A stretch of DNA of 64,000 nt from Temnothorax longispinosus (Eukaryota > Arthropoda > Insecta > Hymenoptera > Formicidae). The notes under the pieces were generated by a model. The model was not told the origin of the DNA, searched no databases, and saw only the letters and a program-made list of their open reading frames with translations. Made by a program: the position numbers and the translations under genes. Shown here piece after piece: positions 13,879-26,059 of the stretch. The stretch is from NCBI RefSeq assembly GCF_030848805.1, contig NC_092362.1:18273642-18337641 (forward strand), written 5' to 3'. Every line of letters starts with the position of its first letter. Positions within the stretch are counted from its first letter, which is position 1.

Positions 13879-15521
13879 AACCAGTGTCGCTTACTTAACG
13901 AAGGATGCTAGATAGCGGATGTTCGAATTTTGAACAAAGTGACATCCGTTTAGGGTGTCTCGATGGATCTTCAAGTATTTTTTGTTTCTTCACGCGATCG
14001 TTGTATAACCGAAGAAGTGGACATGGTTTAACATATTAGATCCATCCATTACACACACGGGATGTCCAAGCCAAAACATATTTTATAGGAACAAATATTA
14101 GGAGCAAATTTGCAATTAATCAATTTTTTTCTTAGTAAATATGCCGAGAGTCATTATTCATCGTAACTTCTCATCTTTCAATATTCAATTTCTTGTTCCA
14201 GGTTCTGAGAAACGTAATTTCTCTTGAAATAAAGTGCTATTGGCATTAAGTAGAAAACAAAGTTTCCTTTACGCAAGAATTTTATGCAGCTCAAGTTTTA
14301 GAAATGTAACTGAATGAGGAAACTTTTTCATCAACTAACTTTGTGGTATAATTTTACCTTTCAACGTGCCGTTGTTACTAATATTATTTCATTGGTTGCG
14401 CAATGGTTTGCGTTTTTGGTGTATATTCGATGCAATATGTAACTGCCTAATATTGAACTTTGTTGAGCCACTTTATATGACATGCAAACGTAAAACGTAT
14501 TGAAAATTAAATATTTATGGATTGCATTTATGGATGCTTTCACGATGCCGTACTATGAGAACGTAACGGGAAGTGTAATTCCGATTTTGCATCATATTAC
14601 GCAAGCGACAGTAATTTCACCGAAAAATTTAATTTCGCTGAAGTGCTTTGACAGTAACTTCGGATAGCAGGTGGCGCGCCGCGGAACAGGCATTTTTTGA
14701 TTAATTTTATGAAGACAGGCGGATTCAAGTCTACGTCATTCGCAGGTTCAACCTCTCGGAGAGACTTTCGACGGTCGTTCCCGCCGAGTCTAATAAATAT
14801 TTTCCGAGGGAATTTAGAATGCCCGCTCGACGCGCTTTACTCTTCTTGAGCGCGGGAGCGAGATCGATCGTCGCGTAGCAGGTGCACTCGATAATCGGTC
14901 TCGTCGCACTTCACGATCCCTCGAAGAGTCTCGGCGCCCGGCGTTGGGGAACTTAAGCGCTCCAGTCAATTGCTCCGGATGCAATTTGTCGCTTTTGCTC
15001 GGCTCAGGTGAAGGGCTCGCTACGCTTATATACGAATCTTCATTTACGAGTTTGCGAAGCGTCGCAACCCCTCCCCTCATATGCCGCCGCGATGCTAAAA
15101 CTTGGATTAGTTTGCTTTCAGCTTTCGATGTCGGCTGAATTAGTCGCCCACGAGGCGGCGGCTCGCGATGCCTCATCTCGTGGTGAAGTTGAACGCCAAC
15201 GTCGCCCCTGTTTCGCCAACTCAATGTGACTCGTCGTCACCGCGACTTCTCGGCGCGAATCTTAACACCGACGAGCAAACGTGGGAAACTCCAAATGAGA
15301 TTTACGATTAATTTAGTCTTACGCGTCTATAGATCTCGGGGGAAGTAAGTTGTTGATGTGTATATATGAATAAGTTGCGAAACCAGTGAATAATTTAAAA
15401 AATCTGTGAAGTAAAACATACTTATACATATATAAAAAACTTTTGAATTCATAAAAAACTTTCAGTTTATATAATTTTGGAATCTTCTAAACCTCATGCT
15501 TTATATGTATATTATTAAATA

Positions 15522-15664
15522 CTCTCTAAATCTGAATCAGTGAACAGTATTGCGAATCAGTGAATAGTCACTGATTCTCAGTGTAAAGTATGCCACTGAT
15601 TCAGAAAAGTGGCATCTTTACACTACTGATATCAGTGACTATTCACTGATTCAGATTTAGAGAG
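15522..15664. mobile_element. 143-bp MITE-like inverted-repeat element with TA flanks
   Basis: It starts CTCTCTAAATCTGAATCAG, ends with the reverse complement, and is flanked by TA on both sides (15520-15521 and 15665-15666). Both arms continue into GTGAATAGTCACTGAT and a GTGTAAAG...GCCACT block, so nearly the whole element is self-complementary. The left arm carries about 20 extra bases from a local duplication of the AATCAGTGA segment. It is non-coding. Confidence 0.8.
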
Positions 15665-15666
15665 TA

Positions 15667-18600
15667 CATTTAATTTCTTGCATTTATAAATTTTGTATTA
15701 ATATTATGTAAAAAGAAGAGAGAGAGACTCCTTTAATGTTATTTTATATTAAATTCGGCAAAATATTTTAATAAAAAAATATTGTAATTGACTTTGTAAA
15801 TATACGATAACGTTTTGATAAATTTAAATAAAAATACTAGAGAAGAATTATACGTAGAGAGATAAAGTATCACCAAACTAGTTTGTGAAAAAATATTGCT
15901 ACTAAAACGTATCAAATTTACGTAAAATATTGGAATCATAATGGAGTGAAATCGATCTTGTAACGTAGATTTGATTGAAATCTTAGTTTGTATTCACGGT
16001 TTCTTACGCAATTATTATTTGCACCATTGGTAAGTTATCCGTTTTCTACTATCGACTTTGCCCTGAAGAGAATTCCTCGTCTGCGTTCCGTCCATCACAA
16101 ACGGCCTTAACTCAATTGGTTCTTGGAATGGACCATTGCACAACGCGGTGGTAGATTTGTCCTTAACAAAGGACCCTGATTCGACTGTGTTCTATGTGAT
16201 TCGACATACCTATGTGCAATACATTTGTGCATTCAATTCGCGTCTCACTGGCAGACGTAACATTGGAAGACCCTGGAGCGTCTCAACTGTTAGTTTGGGA
16301 ATAATCGATTCCAAACGTCATTTAATTGGCACATAATATACGTTATATATATTCGTTAGTCGCATAGTATAAACTTCCATGAACTCTAAATCTTTTTTTT
16401 TTAATATCATGGATATAAAACATGATATCATAATTAATTATAGACATATTTGTTATTAAAGCCGATTAATTAATTTTTAAGTTTAATTTTACTAAATTTG
16501 AAGAAACATTTAAACTGTTAAGGGAAAAGTGTTTAGCAAATTGTACATCTTGACTTGTATTTGACAAATATTATATCATTTAAAAAATTATATAAAGCTA
16601 AAATTATGTGAAATATGAAATACATTGCATTACTGATTTGATGAGCGCTCTTGATCGACAAATAATAACATTCCATCGCGTCGTTAATCGCCTGGATAGC
16701 AAGGAGATAGCTTCGACTCATGTAAGCATTCTTTTTCCTCAATAGCGACTTCATCAAATACCAATCGACTACATTTTCGACGATCTTAAATACGGGATAT
16801 TCGTCACTATTGGATTCAGAGCAGGAATTTCATCTATGCCCTTCGAGTATTTCCATTATCGACCCTTCGCGAGCTTGCAATACCGAAGAAGGGCGGCGAG
16901 AAGTGTAAAAAGATAGCAGGGGAATTTTTTTTTCGATATGCCGAGCGTATGAAAAATGCTGATATGCACCCATCTCATTTTTTATTTAAAAAAGAAATAG
17001 GGACAAAATTCTCTAAAAGAGTTGCTTGAGGCTATGACTCTTTAAAGTAAATAAGCTTTATAGAAAATGCAACCACGTTATATGTAACCTTATAATGTTA
17101 AATTTGTAATGTAAAATTATATTCAATTTGAGTCATTTTTAACCATTCCTATAGGTATGTCGCCACTGCTCCTACTAAAAATGTTGTTAATTTAACTAAA
17201 GCAATGTTAATTTAACAAAACCAATGAAGTTAGAATAATACTATTTTGTATTAAAATAATAAATTTCGACACACATGGTATAATTAAAAATAACAAAATG
17301 TTATTTAACTCAAGATATATTGGTTTAAATTTCATCCTTTAATATTTAACAGTGTATGGTAAAAATATATGGCGCGAGATAAAATGTGAAAAGAATATAC
17401 GTGTAGTACCTTTGCGGTCGATGAAGAATATCTTTCGAGAATTTGAAACGGAGATTTTGAGACGGAGTTTTGACCAACTCTCTTATTTCACGCGTATGAA
17501 TATGAGAAAAATATTTTTCTGCTGAGATTCTCTCGACGTAACTCTTTTTTTGCCGTCAACTTTCGCGAATAAATCGCGGTTACCTTTGCGAAGATACTAA
17601 AATAATAAAAGAATTTTTCGAGAGCCCGCAGCAAGATTCAACGAGAATTACATGAGCGCGAGCCTCTTGAATTCTTTTGTGTAAGTACCAGCAGCGATTA
17701 AAAGCTTCAACATTGCTCGACGAGAAAGCCCTTTTGTACTTTGTGTTCCTGAATCCATTGCTGAATGCTACTCTCTTATTTCACGCATTATTATACAAAG
17801 TCTTCATTACACGTTAAAATATTTTTTCCATCGCAGAGTACGACTGTCTTCTTTAATAATTAATATTCAACATTATTAGAAATATTACATACGTTACGTT
17901 ATCATTATTTTATAGTTACAGAATATGCATATAACACATATAGAATGTATGTGTATACTCACGTGTGTTTTGTCGTATTTTATTTTAATAATGTTTATTT
18001 TCATTAAATTTATTATTTTCATATTGAATTATTTTTAAGTTTGCAACCTACGTATTATGTCGATATCATTTTTAATTTGTAATTTGACAATACAGATTGC
18101 GTATATTATTTTACAGATACTGTTATTTTCCATGTCTTTGCAATCATAGTCTTAAAAATTGCTTTCTTTCTATTTTGAATTAGAATTCTGGTGTATTAAT
18201 AAATGTATTTATGTGTTTCTATATCTATGTATAATAGAACTATGTATATCTGTACATAGATGTCTTGTATATACAGTGCCGTGTGCACTTTTAAAGGACT
18301 ATTTACTTTGGTCTTCCTCCTGCGTTGGTTCTTGCCGTAAATCCAGCTGGTTTTCGCGCGTTTCCAGCATTTGGTGGAAGTGCCAGGACCAGAAATAGGC
18401 GGACGAAGAGGCGAGCAAGGGTTCATTTTCACGCAGACGAAGTGTTGTACGGTTTAATAACGGCAGGCAGTGCAAAAGAGTGCGACGCGATCGTAATAGA
18501 CAAAGTACGAAAAGGTCCGCGCACAAAGCGGCGGCACGTAGACGGCTTTTATTAACCATATTTTAACGAGACACTCCGATAAGTAATATCTTGCCGTCTT

Positions 18601-18692
18601 TTGTGTAGACATGGTTATGGGATTTATATGAAAATGTATATGCATTATGTGGAATTTTATTGAGAAAAAGTTAAGTTATTTAAAACTATTCA
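15667..18692. other. intergenic, nothing recognised
   Basis: AT-rich sequence between the two MITE-like elements. A modest GC-rich patch at 18300-18560 is open in several frames on both strands, which is typical of chance. Confidence 0.6.
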
Positions 18693-18694
18693 TA

Positions 18695-18915
18695 CACTGA
18701 GAAAAAAATGTTTTGGATTTTAGTAAATATTAGTTTGCATACAACTGTGACTCCATTTATTAAAATAAAGGAAATTTTCCTTTTTATTAGTATATTTTTT
18801 TCCTAGTGAATACACATATAATAATAAAAAGGAAAATTTTCTTCATTTTAGTAAATAGAGTCACAGTTGTATGCAAACTAATATTTACTAAAATCTAGAA
18901 CATTTTTTCTCAGTG
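18695..18915. mobile_element. 221-bp MITE-like element with ~100-bp inverted arms and TA flanks
   Basis: It starts CACTGAGAAAAAA and ends TTTTTTCTCAGTG, and is flanked on both sides by TA (18693-18694 and 18916-18917). The two arms, each about 100 bases, are roughly 90% reverse-complementary, sharing for example TTAGTAAATATTAGTTTGC. TA target-site duplication plus terminal inverted repeats and no coding capacity fit a Tc1/mariner-type MITE. No transposase is present nearby. Confidence 0.85.
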
Positions 18916-18917
18916 TA

Positions 18918-20393
18918 TGCTCTTATATGCTTTATAAACTATTACAACTTGCAAATATATCTACATTTTTAAATACTTTTAATAATGAATATATATGTAT
19001 AAATATGTATATATATACAATGTATGTGAATATGTATAAAAATATGTAAATTTTAACTACATGTTTGTGTAATAGGATAGAGTTTTATCACATATGTTTT
19101 TACTTTGATAAATTATATAGTCTTCGACTGCTACGTAAATAATAAAAATGAGTATTACGCATATCTCTAATAACAGTCAAATTAAATTCTGCGCTGTAAA
19201 ATGGCATTAATGTTCATGTGACGTGTTTCAATTTTGCGCGAGAAGCGGAGGTGAGTTCAGACGCATGTCCCTTTTCCGTGTAAACGAAGCTGCGGCAAAT
19301 ATTTTCCAGGCAGATGAGTCAGACTTTAACGCGATTATGATTCGGTAAACCGATACGCAACACACTTTGTTGCACGAGGTGCCTTTTATCGATTTTCCGT
19401 ATATCGTTGACAGCTTCCCTTTATGAATCTCTTATCGCCCCCTCATAATTTTCCGGTGTTTTGAATCTCTATCGTTGCTTAAAGATTGAGTTATTTTCAT
19501 CAGCAAAATTGCAAAGAGCAGAGAAGGAAGAGGATGTGAAAAACTTGTAAAACGGCTTTATAAATAATTACACACATATATGTATCAAGACCGCCTAGAT
19601 TTTTTTTTTTTTACGGGACGTGGCATTACCTTTGTATTTAATACTGGCGACGCCAGTTTCTAAATGTCCAATAATCCTTAAAATAAATTTTGTAGAATTT
19701 ATTTTTGTACGGAAGAGACATTTTCGCAATCTTCCATTGCGTTTAAGAACACTGCGTTCACCCGCAGGTGCCTTTTCACGCGATTATTGGAAATGAAATT
19801 TCCAACAATGGGGCGCTAAGCCGGCTACACGTAATTACTTCAAACGAGAGCTTATAACTAATACTATTTCGTTCAAGTGCCCTCTCAAAGAATTAACGGA
19901 CACGAGAAAAAGCAAACGCAGATATTTCGCACACCGACAGAATTTTGCTTCTGAACACGCACATATACATGTACAAACATATACGCACACGTATACAGAC
20001 GTATACGTGTATTACAAACGTATATCACATATGGACAATACGTGTTGTGAAGATCTCGTAATTAGCGTGATCAATGTCTGATTACGATTTACGTTCTTAC
20101 TGGTAACAGCACAATGTCTAGTCCTGCTATGTTCGCCTAATGGCCTAATGCCTAATCCGACTTAATGGTAACTATGCCTGCTTACGCTGCTACTAATACT
20201 GATAAAAGAGAGCTATATTTATCCCTTCTAAATTGTATGTCCTTTCTTTCCGTCTCTTTTTTCAATTTCAATTCTTTATCTTGTTTGTTAATAATAATAA
20301 TAATCAAGTGAAATTAATTCTATATCACGTTGTATTATCGCTACAGAGTCAACTAACAAACATTAAGCTAATGAGACTAATGTATTGTTCAAT
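18918..20393. other. intergenic between MITE and fold-back element
   Basis: AT-rich DNA with short runs of TATGTATA and ACGTATA words. No gene is supported. Confidence 0.6.
19987..20010. repeat. short hairpin, 10-bp stem and 4-base loop
   Basis: ACACGTATAC and GTATACGTGT flank AGAC. It is part of an alternating purine-pyrimidine stretch (19961-20035) of repeated ACGTATA and ACATATA words. Confidence 0.7.
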
Positions 20394-21081
20394 AAAGGAC
20401 CCCGCAACGGTCATGGGGGGTTTTGGCTCCCAGTCAAATTTAACAATAATGTAGGATAATTTAGTTCATAAAATGCTGATGAAAAGTGTCTATAGGCAAA
20501 AAGACCAAAAATGGACAGTTTCCGAGATATAAGTCATTAAAGAGTGGAAAAATGAGAGTTTCAGGTTTCAGCTAATGGCAGTTTGCAATAGGCTGAATGC
20601 CATGCTTTCACTAAAACATTTACTTGATTGCTGAATGAATTATACTTATGCACAGTATGCGTGTTCACATAGTCAAGTCAATGATCAAACCATACATAAT
20701 ATAATGTCATTGCATCGAATGACATGTATGCAACATATACCGGGTGTCTGAGATCACCCGCCCACCCCTTTTCTTTCAAAAACTAAGCATTTTAGAGAAA
20801 AACGTTTTGAACACGCATACTGTGCATAAGTATAATTCATTCAGCAATCAAGTAAATGTTTTAGTGAAAGCATGGCATTCAGCCTGTTGCAAACTGCCAT
20901 TAGTTGAAACCTGAAACTCTCATTTTTTCACTCTTTAATGACTTATATCTCGGAAACTGTCCATTTTTGGGCTTTTTGCCTATAGACACTTTTCATCAGC
21001 ATTTTATGAACTAAATTATCCTACATTATTGTTAAATTTGACTGGGAGCCAAAACCCCCCATGACCGTTGCGGGGTCCTTT
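20394..21081. repeat. 688-bp fold-back element with 274-bp arms
   Basis: The left arm 20394-20667 and the right arm 20808-21081 are reverse complements over 274 bases with four mismatches (about 98.5% identity by eye). They are separated by a 140-base loop. The ends read AAAGGACCCCGCAACGG. The loop contains a small hairpin, CGGGTG/CACCCG. No coding capacity or clear target-site duplication was found. It looks like a young non-autonomous fold-back transposable element or an inverted duplication. If transcribed it would form a long double-stranded RNA, a natural Dicer-2 substrate. It lies 1.36 kb upstream of exon 1 of the unknown gene. Confidence 0.93.
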
Positions 21082-22318
21082 GCGACAATATTTTGTTGAT
21101 TTTAATTATATTGCTAATTGTAATTGTACCTTACGCTATAAATCAAATTTGGCATTAGTAGCTTCATTATTTCTCTAGATCGTTGTGGCAAATGAGCGGA
21201 TTTGTTGGCAATACGGGTTTATATTTTAAAAGGACATTAAGATAATATCTTTTGACGATATATAATTATATTTGCCGCACTTAAATTAAATTTAAATCCA
21301 TTAGATAATTCTAAAATAATAATTGTATTAAGATTCAATCTTTGGAATAAAATTGATATTTGTATAATAAAATTAATTTAGTGCTATATTGAAATAATCT
21401 GAAATTATTTTTAATTAAAATAATGAAGAGTCGATATCGTTTGATACAGTTTTATATTATACCAGAAATAGTAATTCTTTCTGACACCTTTCTTTCTGTA
21501 AAGTTTAAGATAGAAAGAATCAACAGAATCTCGATTGAACGTCAAGTTAATTATTAGCTTATTAAATAAAGTATTTAAAGCATAAAGTTATTAGCTTCTT
21601 AAGCTAGATTACTAATTGTAAGTTCAATTGATTAAATCTTACAATTAATAGAAATTATTTGTGTTTGTTAACTATTTAAAAGTGTTTTCTTTTGAAAGAT
21701 TTATATTGTGACGTTCATTACTTATACTTATTTCATTTAATTAAACTTATTCATCTTTTTTCTATTTTTTTTAAATAAATTTTTTAATTTTAACAATATT
21801 AATTAATATTTCTTTTTATTCTTAATAATGTAATAATGTAATTTTTCCAATGTATTAATTATAAAATATATATTCAATATATGTATAAAACTCATATCGC
21901 TGGCACATACACATACACATACACCACAAGTAATATTACTATATCTGCTTTTTTATTATACTTCTTTACATTTGTAGGCTTCATTTAATTAATTTAATTA
22001 ATTAATTTTATTAAAGCAAAATTTAATCCGTCTATAAAAAATCGCAAAAATATGAAAACTCTAGCACGTTATTTTTGTGGTATATTTTTAAATGTAAAAA
22101 ACCAATTCGAGTTGTTAATAAAAATAGAGTTGATTTGCAATTGTTTTTTCGTCATTTGTCTCATTTAACCTAAATATCCAAATACGAATGTTTTTCAGCA
22201 TAAACCAATAAATCAACGTTGTGTGATTACAGAATATGTTCGAATGTAGATTTTGAAATGATTAAATTTTCCAATAGTACATCACAGTTGAAAACAAAAA
22301 GTTCTGTTTTGTAGTTCG
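21082..22318. other. very AT-rich intergenic stretch upstream of the unknown gene
   Basis: No open frame of note. It holds small inverted repeats such as TAATTGTAAG/CTTACAATTA at 21613-21647. It would contain the promoter-proximal region of the gene beginning near 22350. Confidence 0.6.
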
Positions 22319-22328
22319 ATATAAATAC
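22319..22328 (+). promoter_or_regulatory. possible TATA box of the unknown gene
   Basis: GATATAAATA lies 109 bases before the chosen ATG, so transcription could start near 22350 with a 5' leader of about 85 bases. In such AT-rich DNA, TATA-like strings occur often by chance and no clear initiator motif is seen, so support is weak. Confidence 0.3.
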
Positions 22329-22436
22329 AGGAAAGAATTAGGATTTGTCTTGAAAGATTTCTTTCTAATTTGCTCTGTTTCTTCCTATTTATGCAAGCAC
22401 TAGAAATTTTTACCAATCGAAGAGAATTTTCTACAA

Positions 22437-22694
22437 ATGTCAAGAGGAATTGTCGATCTTAACGTGACTCAGCATGCGTATTTGGGGCGTGTGAAAAAGA
22501 TCGACAGAGGTGCCGCGAATCTTCCCGGTTCGAATTTTAGAAAGAGTGCCACGGGCGAGAGAAAAAGTTTGATGTTGGGTCGATCGGAGAAAGTTGCGAG
22601 CAAATCCGATGTTTCCTGCAAAGATACGAAAGTAACGAGCGAAGCAATCTGCGAGGCTCTGCAAGGATTGGACTACTCGACTACTGCGAAGCGG
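22437..22694 (+). CDS. exon 1 of the unknown five-exon gene
   Basis: Encodes residues 1-86, beginning MSRGIVDLNVTQHAYLGRV and ending in TTAKR. It is exactly 86 codons, so the intron is in phase 0. The donor reads CGG|GTGAGT, close to consensus. The peptide is rich in Lys, Arg and Ser and has no recognisable domain. The frame stays open past the donor to 22853, but the peptide after the donor becomes AT-driven and featureless, which supports splicing at 22694. The context before the ATG is CTACAA, a fair match to insect start sites. Confidence 0.75.
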
Positions 22695-25600
22695 GTGAGT
22701 TCGATTTACCATCCATATCAGGAAAAGATACTCTGTAAATTTTTATCGCTAATGCATTACGATTTAAATATAACCATAACATTGACAGCAAAACTATTTA
22801 TTCACAAATGCACAAAAATAATTTATTCAAGTATTAATCTCTATATAAATTAAATTAAATTGATTATCCGTTGTACTAGATATTTTTATTAAAGATTTAA
22901 TTAAAAGAAAACTAAGTAATTTATATTAAAAGATATATTTATGATTGGAAAAATTCTATTAAAGATCTCTTTGATCTCTTTGACAAAAGAAAAAAAAATT
23001 AAAGTTTAACGATCGGCATTGCAATAATGTTACACAAATGATTCTATAACTTTAAATATTTGATTCAAATAAAGAAAGCACTGTCGTAGCTAAAGATAAA
23101 ACAGTTATTAAAATTAGTCGAGCATTCAGTTATTAAAATTGATTCTCTCGCGCAATATAACATCTAGGAATGAATATTGCTTGAACAAATCGATGATAAA
23201 TATCACTTCAATATTTATTTCGTGCAAGTTGCGCGTTTTATCAATCGTCATTCGCGCAGACGTAACATCGACGTGATTTTTGGATGCAAATACCGATGCT
23301 AACGCGATCCTGGGAGAATTCGTTGCACCGAGAATTGTAGCTTCTATACGAACGCGTGGGTGCAGCGATATACATGATGCGTGCATCCATCCATAAATGG
23401 TCTCTCTATCAATCGTTGTCGATTTGACATTTTGCTGCAGGTTTTGCACGATATTTCTCGTTGATAACTCACGAATAACTTTTCCAAATTCCGCGATTGA
23501 CGATAGTTGAGTTCGAGATACCTAATTCTGTGCGTTCCTTCTGCGATTTTATACAAATAATTCTCGATTGATTGAATCCAACATCCCAATTAATTACAAT
23601 ACATGTTTACAGAAATATTTGTAAATATTTGAAACTTTTGATACTTGGTACTTGAAAATTCCTTGATTCCTTGTGATTTCTTGACAAACAATATTTTTTT
23701 ATTAAACGCATAAAATCATTTATATTAACCAAAATTGATCGATAAATTATTTGTCGTCTAAAATTACAATCTCCATTGCAAAAATTTTTTAGAAAATTGT
23801 ATAAAAAGCATCAGTTTTTAATTAAAAAAATATTTTAATAAAAATAAAGCTCATATTATTTTACAAATATATCACAATTATGACAGTAAAAATTATCAAA
23901 TTTTATGTTACATTTATTTACAATATTTTATAAGATAGTAATTATTTTAAACGTTTCATAGCAATATTTAACCTTTATAAAAAGTTAAAAACCGAATATA
24001 GTGTTTGCTGTGTTTTACCGGGAGTCTTTCAACTGCATATTTTGTTCGTATAGGCTATTTGGCGAACGGAATTCCTTTTGATCAAGAAGGTGACTTCGCA
24101 GTGCGTCATTCACAACGTATGTACGTGCACGGATTTCATTTCCGGTTGCAGAGTGCCCCGAAGTTGAGCGAACAGCACGACTATCTCGAATCTCGCGATT
24201 CAGGAGATCATCACGAGTAGAACGGGGGATTTTCAAAAGGACGAAACGGATTATCGGGAGTGCCGCAATGTGAAAAAGGATAAAACGCCGTCATATTGTA
24301 AAAGTATGTTGTCGAACAGGAACGATCACGAATATCAAGATCCTAACATGACGGATCCACTTTTAGCTCATGAATTGTAAGTGCATGATAGTTAATTTAT
24401 ATTGTTTATCCTGAATCAATGTTCATAATAATAAGAACACATTTCTTGCTGCGAAATGCTTTTGAAACAAGATATTTAGATACAATTAAGTGTAATAAGT
24501 AGAATTTAGACTTTTACCTTTATTTATGCGTGAAAAGTGACTGCTGAGATCAAGTTTTACGACATAATATGAGATGATTACTTTTGAGAGTTTAATGGAC
24601 TGCTAAATGGGAAAACTATGTATATAGCGATGTTTACCCATATAGAGATATGTAATTCTCAGTTTCATACCTCAGCATAAACGATAATAACTTTCCGCGC
24701 GAAACCTTCTGATAAAATGTAAGTGAAATTCATGAAATCCAAGTATATATACATTACATTTACATTACAATATTAACAAACGACCTCAAGTTTTGTAGAT
24801 AATCTATATTTACGTTATTGTATAATATATATTATTCTATATATTATTATGCATTTACTTTATTATTAGTTTATTGCATGGATAAATAAATGATGTCGTG
24901 GAATATAACAAAAGATTGAAATAGATAATAGTCTAGAATAATTGTTTTAAATAGAAAATTGTGTAGTATGTTATCAACAAAAGTTTGATTAAACAAGCAT
25001 TTCTATTTCATTAAAATTTCTTTATTGTGTATTTGAGTTATCTTTCGAATGAAGAAGCATTATCAAGATCGACCGTGAATTTTCGTGAGTTTGAGAGGGA
25101 GGGGGAGCGCCTGGTAGAGCCGAAATAATATCCTATCGATCGTGCGTAATTCACAGTCACTTAACACAATTTGCAGGTTATTTGCGCGAGAGCTTTATCC
25201 TAATTATTACCTTATCTCGCTCGCGCTACTTCATGTTCGTTAAATGTGCGTGGATCTCAAACGCGTTACTTTTCAGAAACATACTTTATCCCAATTTATG
25301 TTACATGTGTTGGACATTTTACGAAATGCGATCTCACATAAAATAATCCTATTTAGTAGCAGGATATAGCTCTCGTGTTTAATAAAAAAATTTTATTATA
25401 ATTAAGACCATTTTTGGTGTTATTTACTCATGAAAAAGATTCGTTAACTGCGCTTCTAAAAAGTATATAATATTTATTTTCAATGAAAAGCAACCAAAAA
25501 AAGGCAATCTGCTCAAAATCAGTCTCTCTAGCTATTGTCGGGCAATCTCGCAGTTACTTTTCCGTCAATTTCCGCTCAATCACTACCTCACCTAAACCGC

Positions 25601-26001
25601 CAAGAAACTGCAGAATAGGTAAACCCGCAACCGTTTACGCGCTGTAGTCGTAATTAAACGGAATGATTGCAGTACATCTCCTACAATTTCCATCTAATCG
25701 CACCCTGCTAAAAAGACACCAACATACATTATAAAATGCAGTCGTAGCAAATGGTTTACCATCGAACCGATCGAGGCAATTTTCTTGATAATTTTCGTTG
25801 TTGCCGCATTTGTTGCAGATTTAATTTCTTGTTCTATATTATGCTGATATGTTATTTTGTTTTATCAAAATTTAGATAAATTATTAAATAAAATAGATTG
25901 TATCAATATTTTATATCTTGTAAAGTTCATATATTCTAAAACATGATTAGTAAAAACTTGTGTAATTATCAGATATAATATAAAATGCATATATAATTTA
26001 T

Positions 26002-26059
<58 letters not shown>

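Larger units (their letters stand above)
1..15519. other. intergenic, no supportable gene
   Basis: AT-rich DNA with scattered CpG-rich patches (for example 7420-7640, 11680-12200 and 14650-15290). Apart from the palindromes and simple repeats listed separately, nothing is recognised. Open frames here are short, often overlap on both strands and show no domain or signal pattern. The 179-codon frame at 11685-12224 overlaps three other open frames and contains a low-complexity Glu-Arg run. No tRNA or transposase was seen. Confidence 0.6.

Noticed and set aside
14814..15224. 136-codon minus-strand frame in a CpG-rich patch
   Set aside because: Two overlapping plus-strand frames are also open, and the peptide is basic low-complexity with no family features.
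24005..24220. Open frame covering the start of exon 2
   Set aside because: It is in a different frame from the spliced gene and ends at a TAG inside exon 2. It cannot connect to exon 3.
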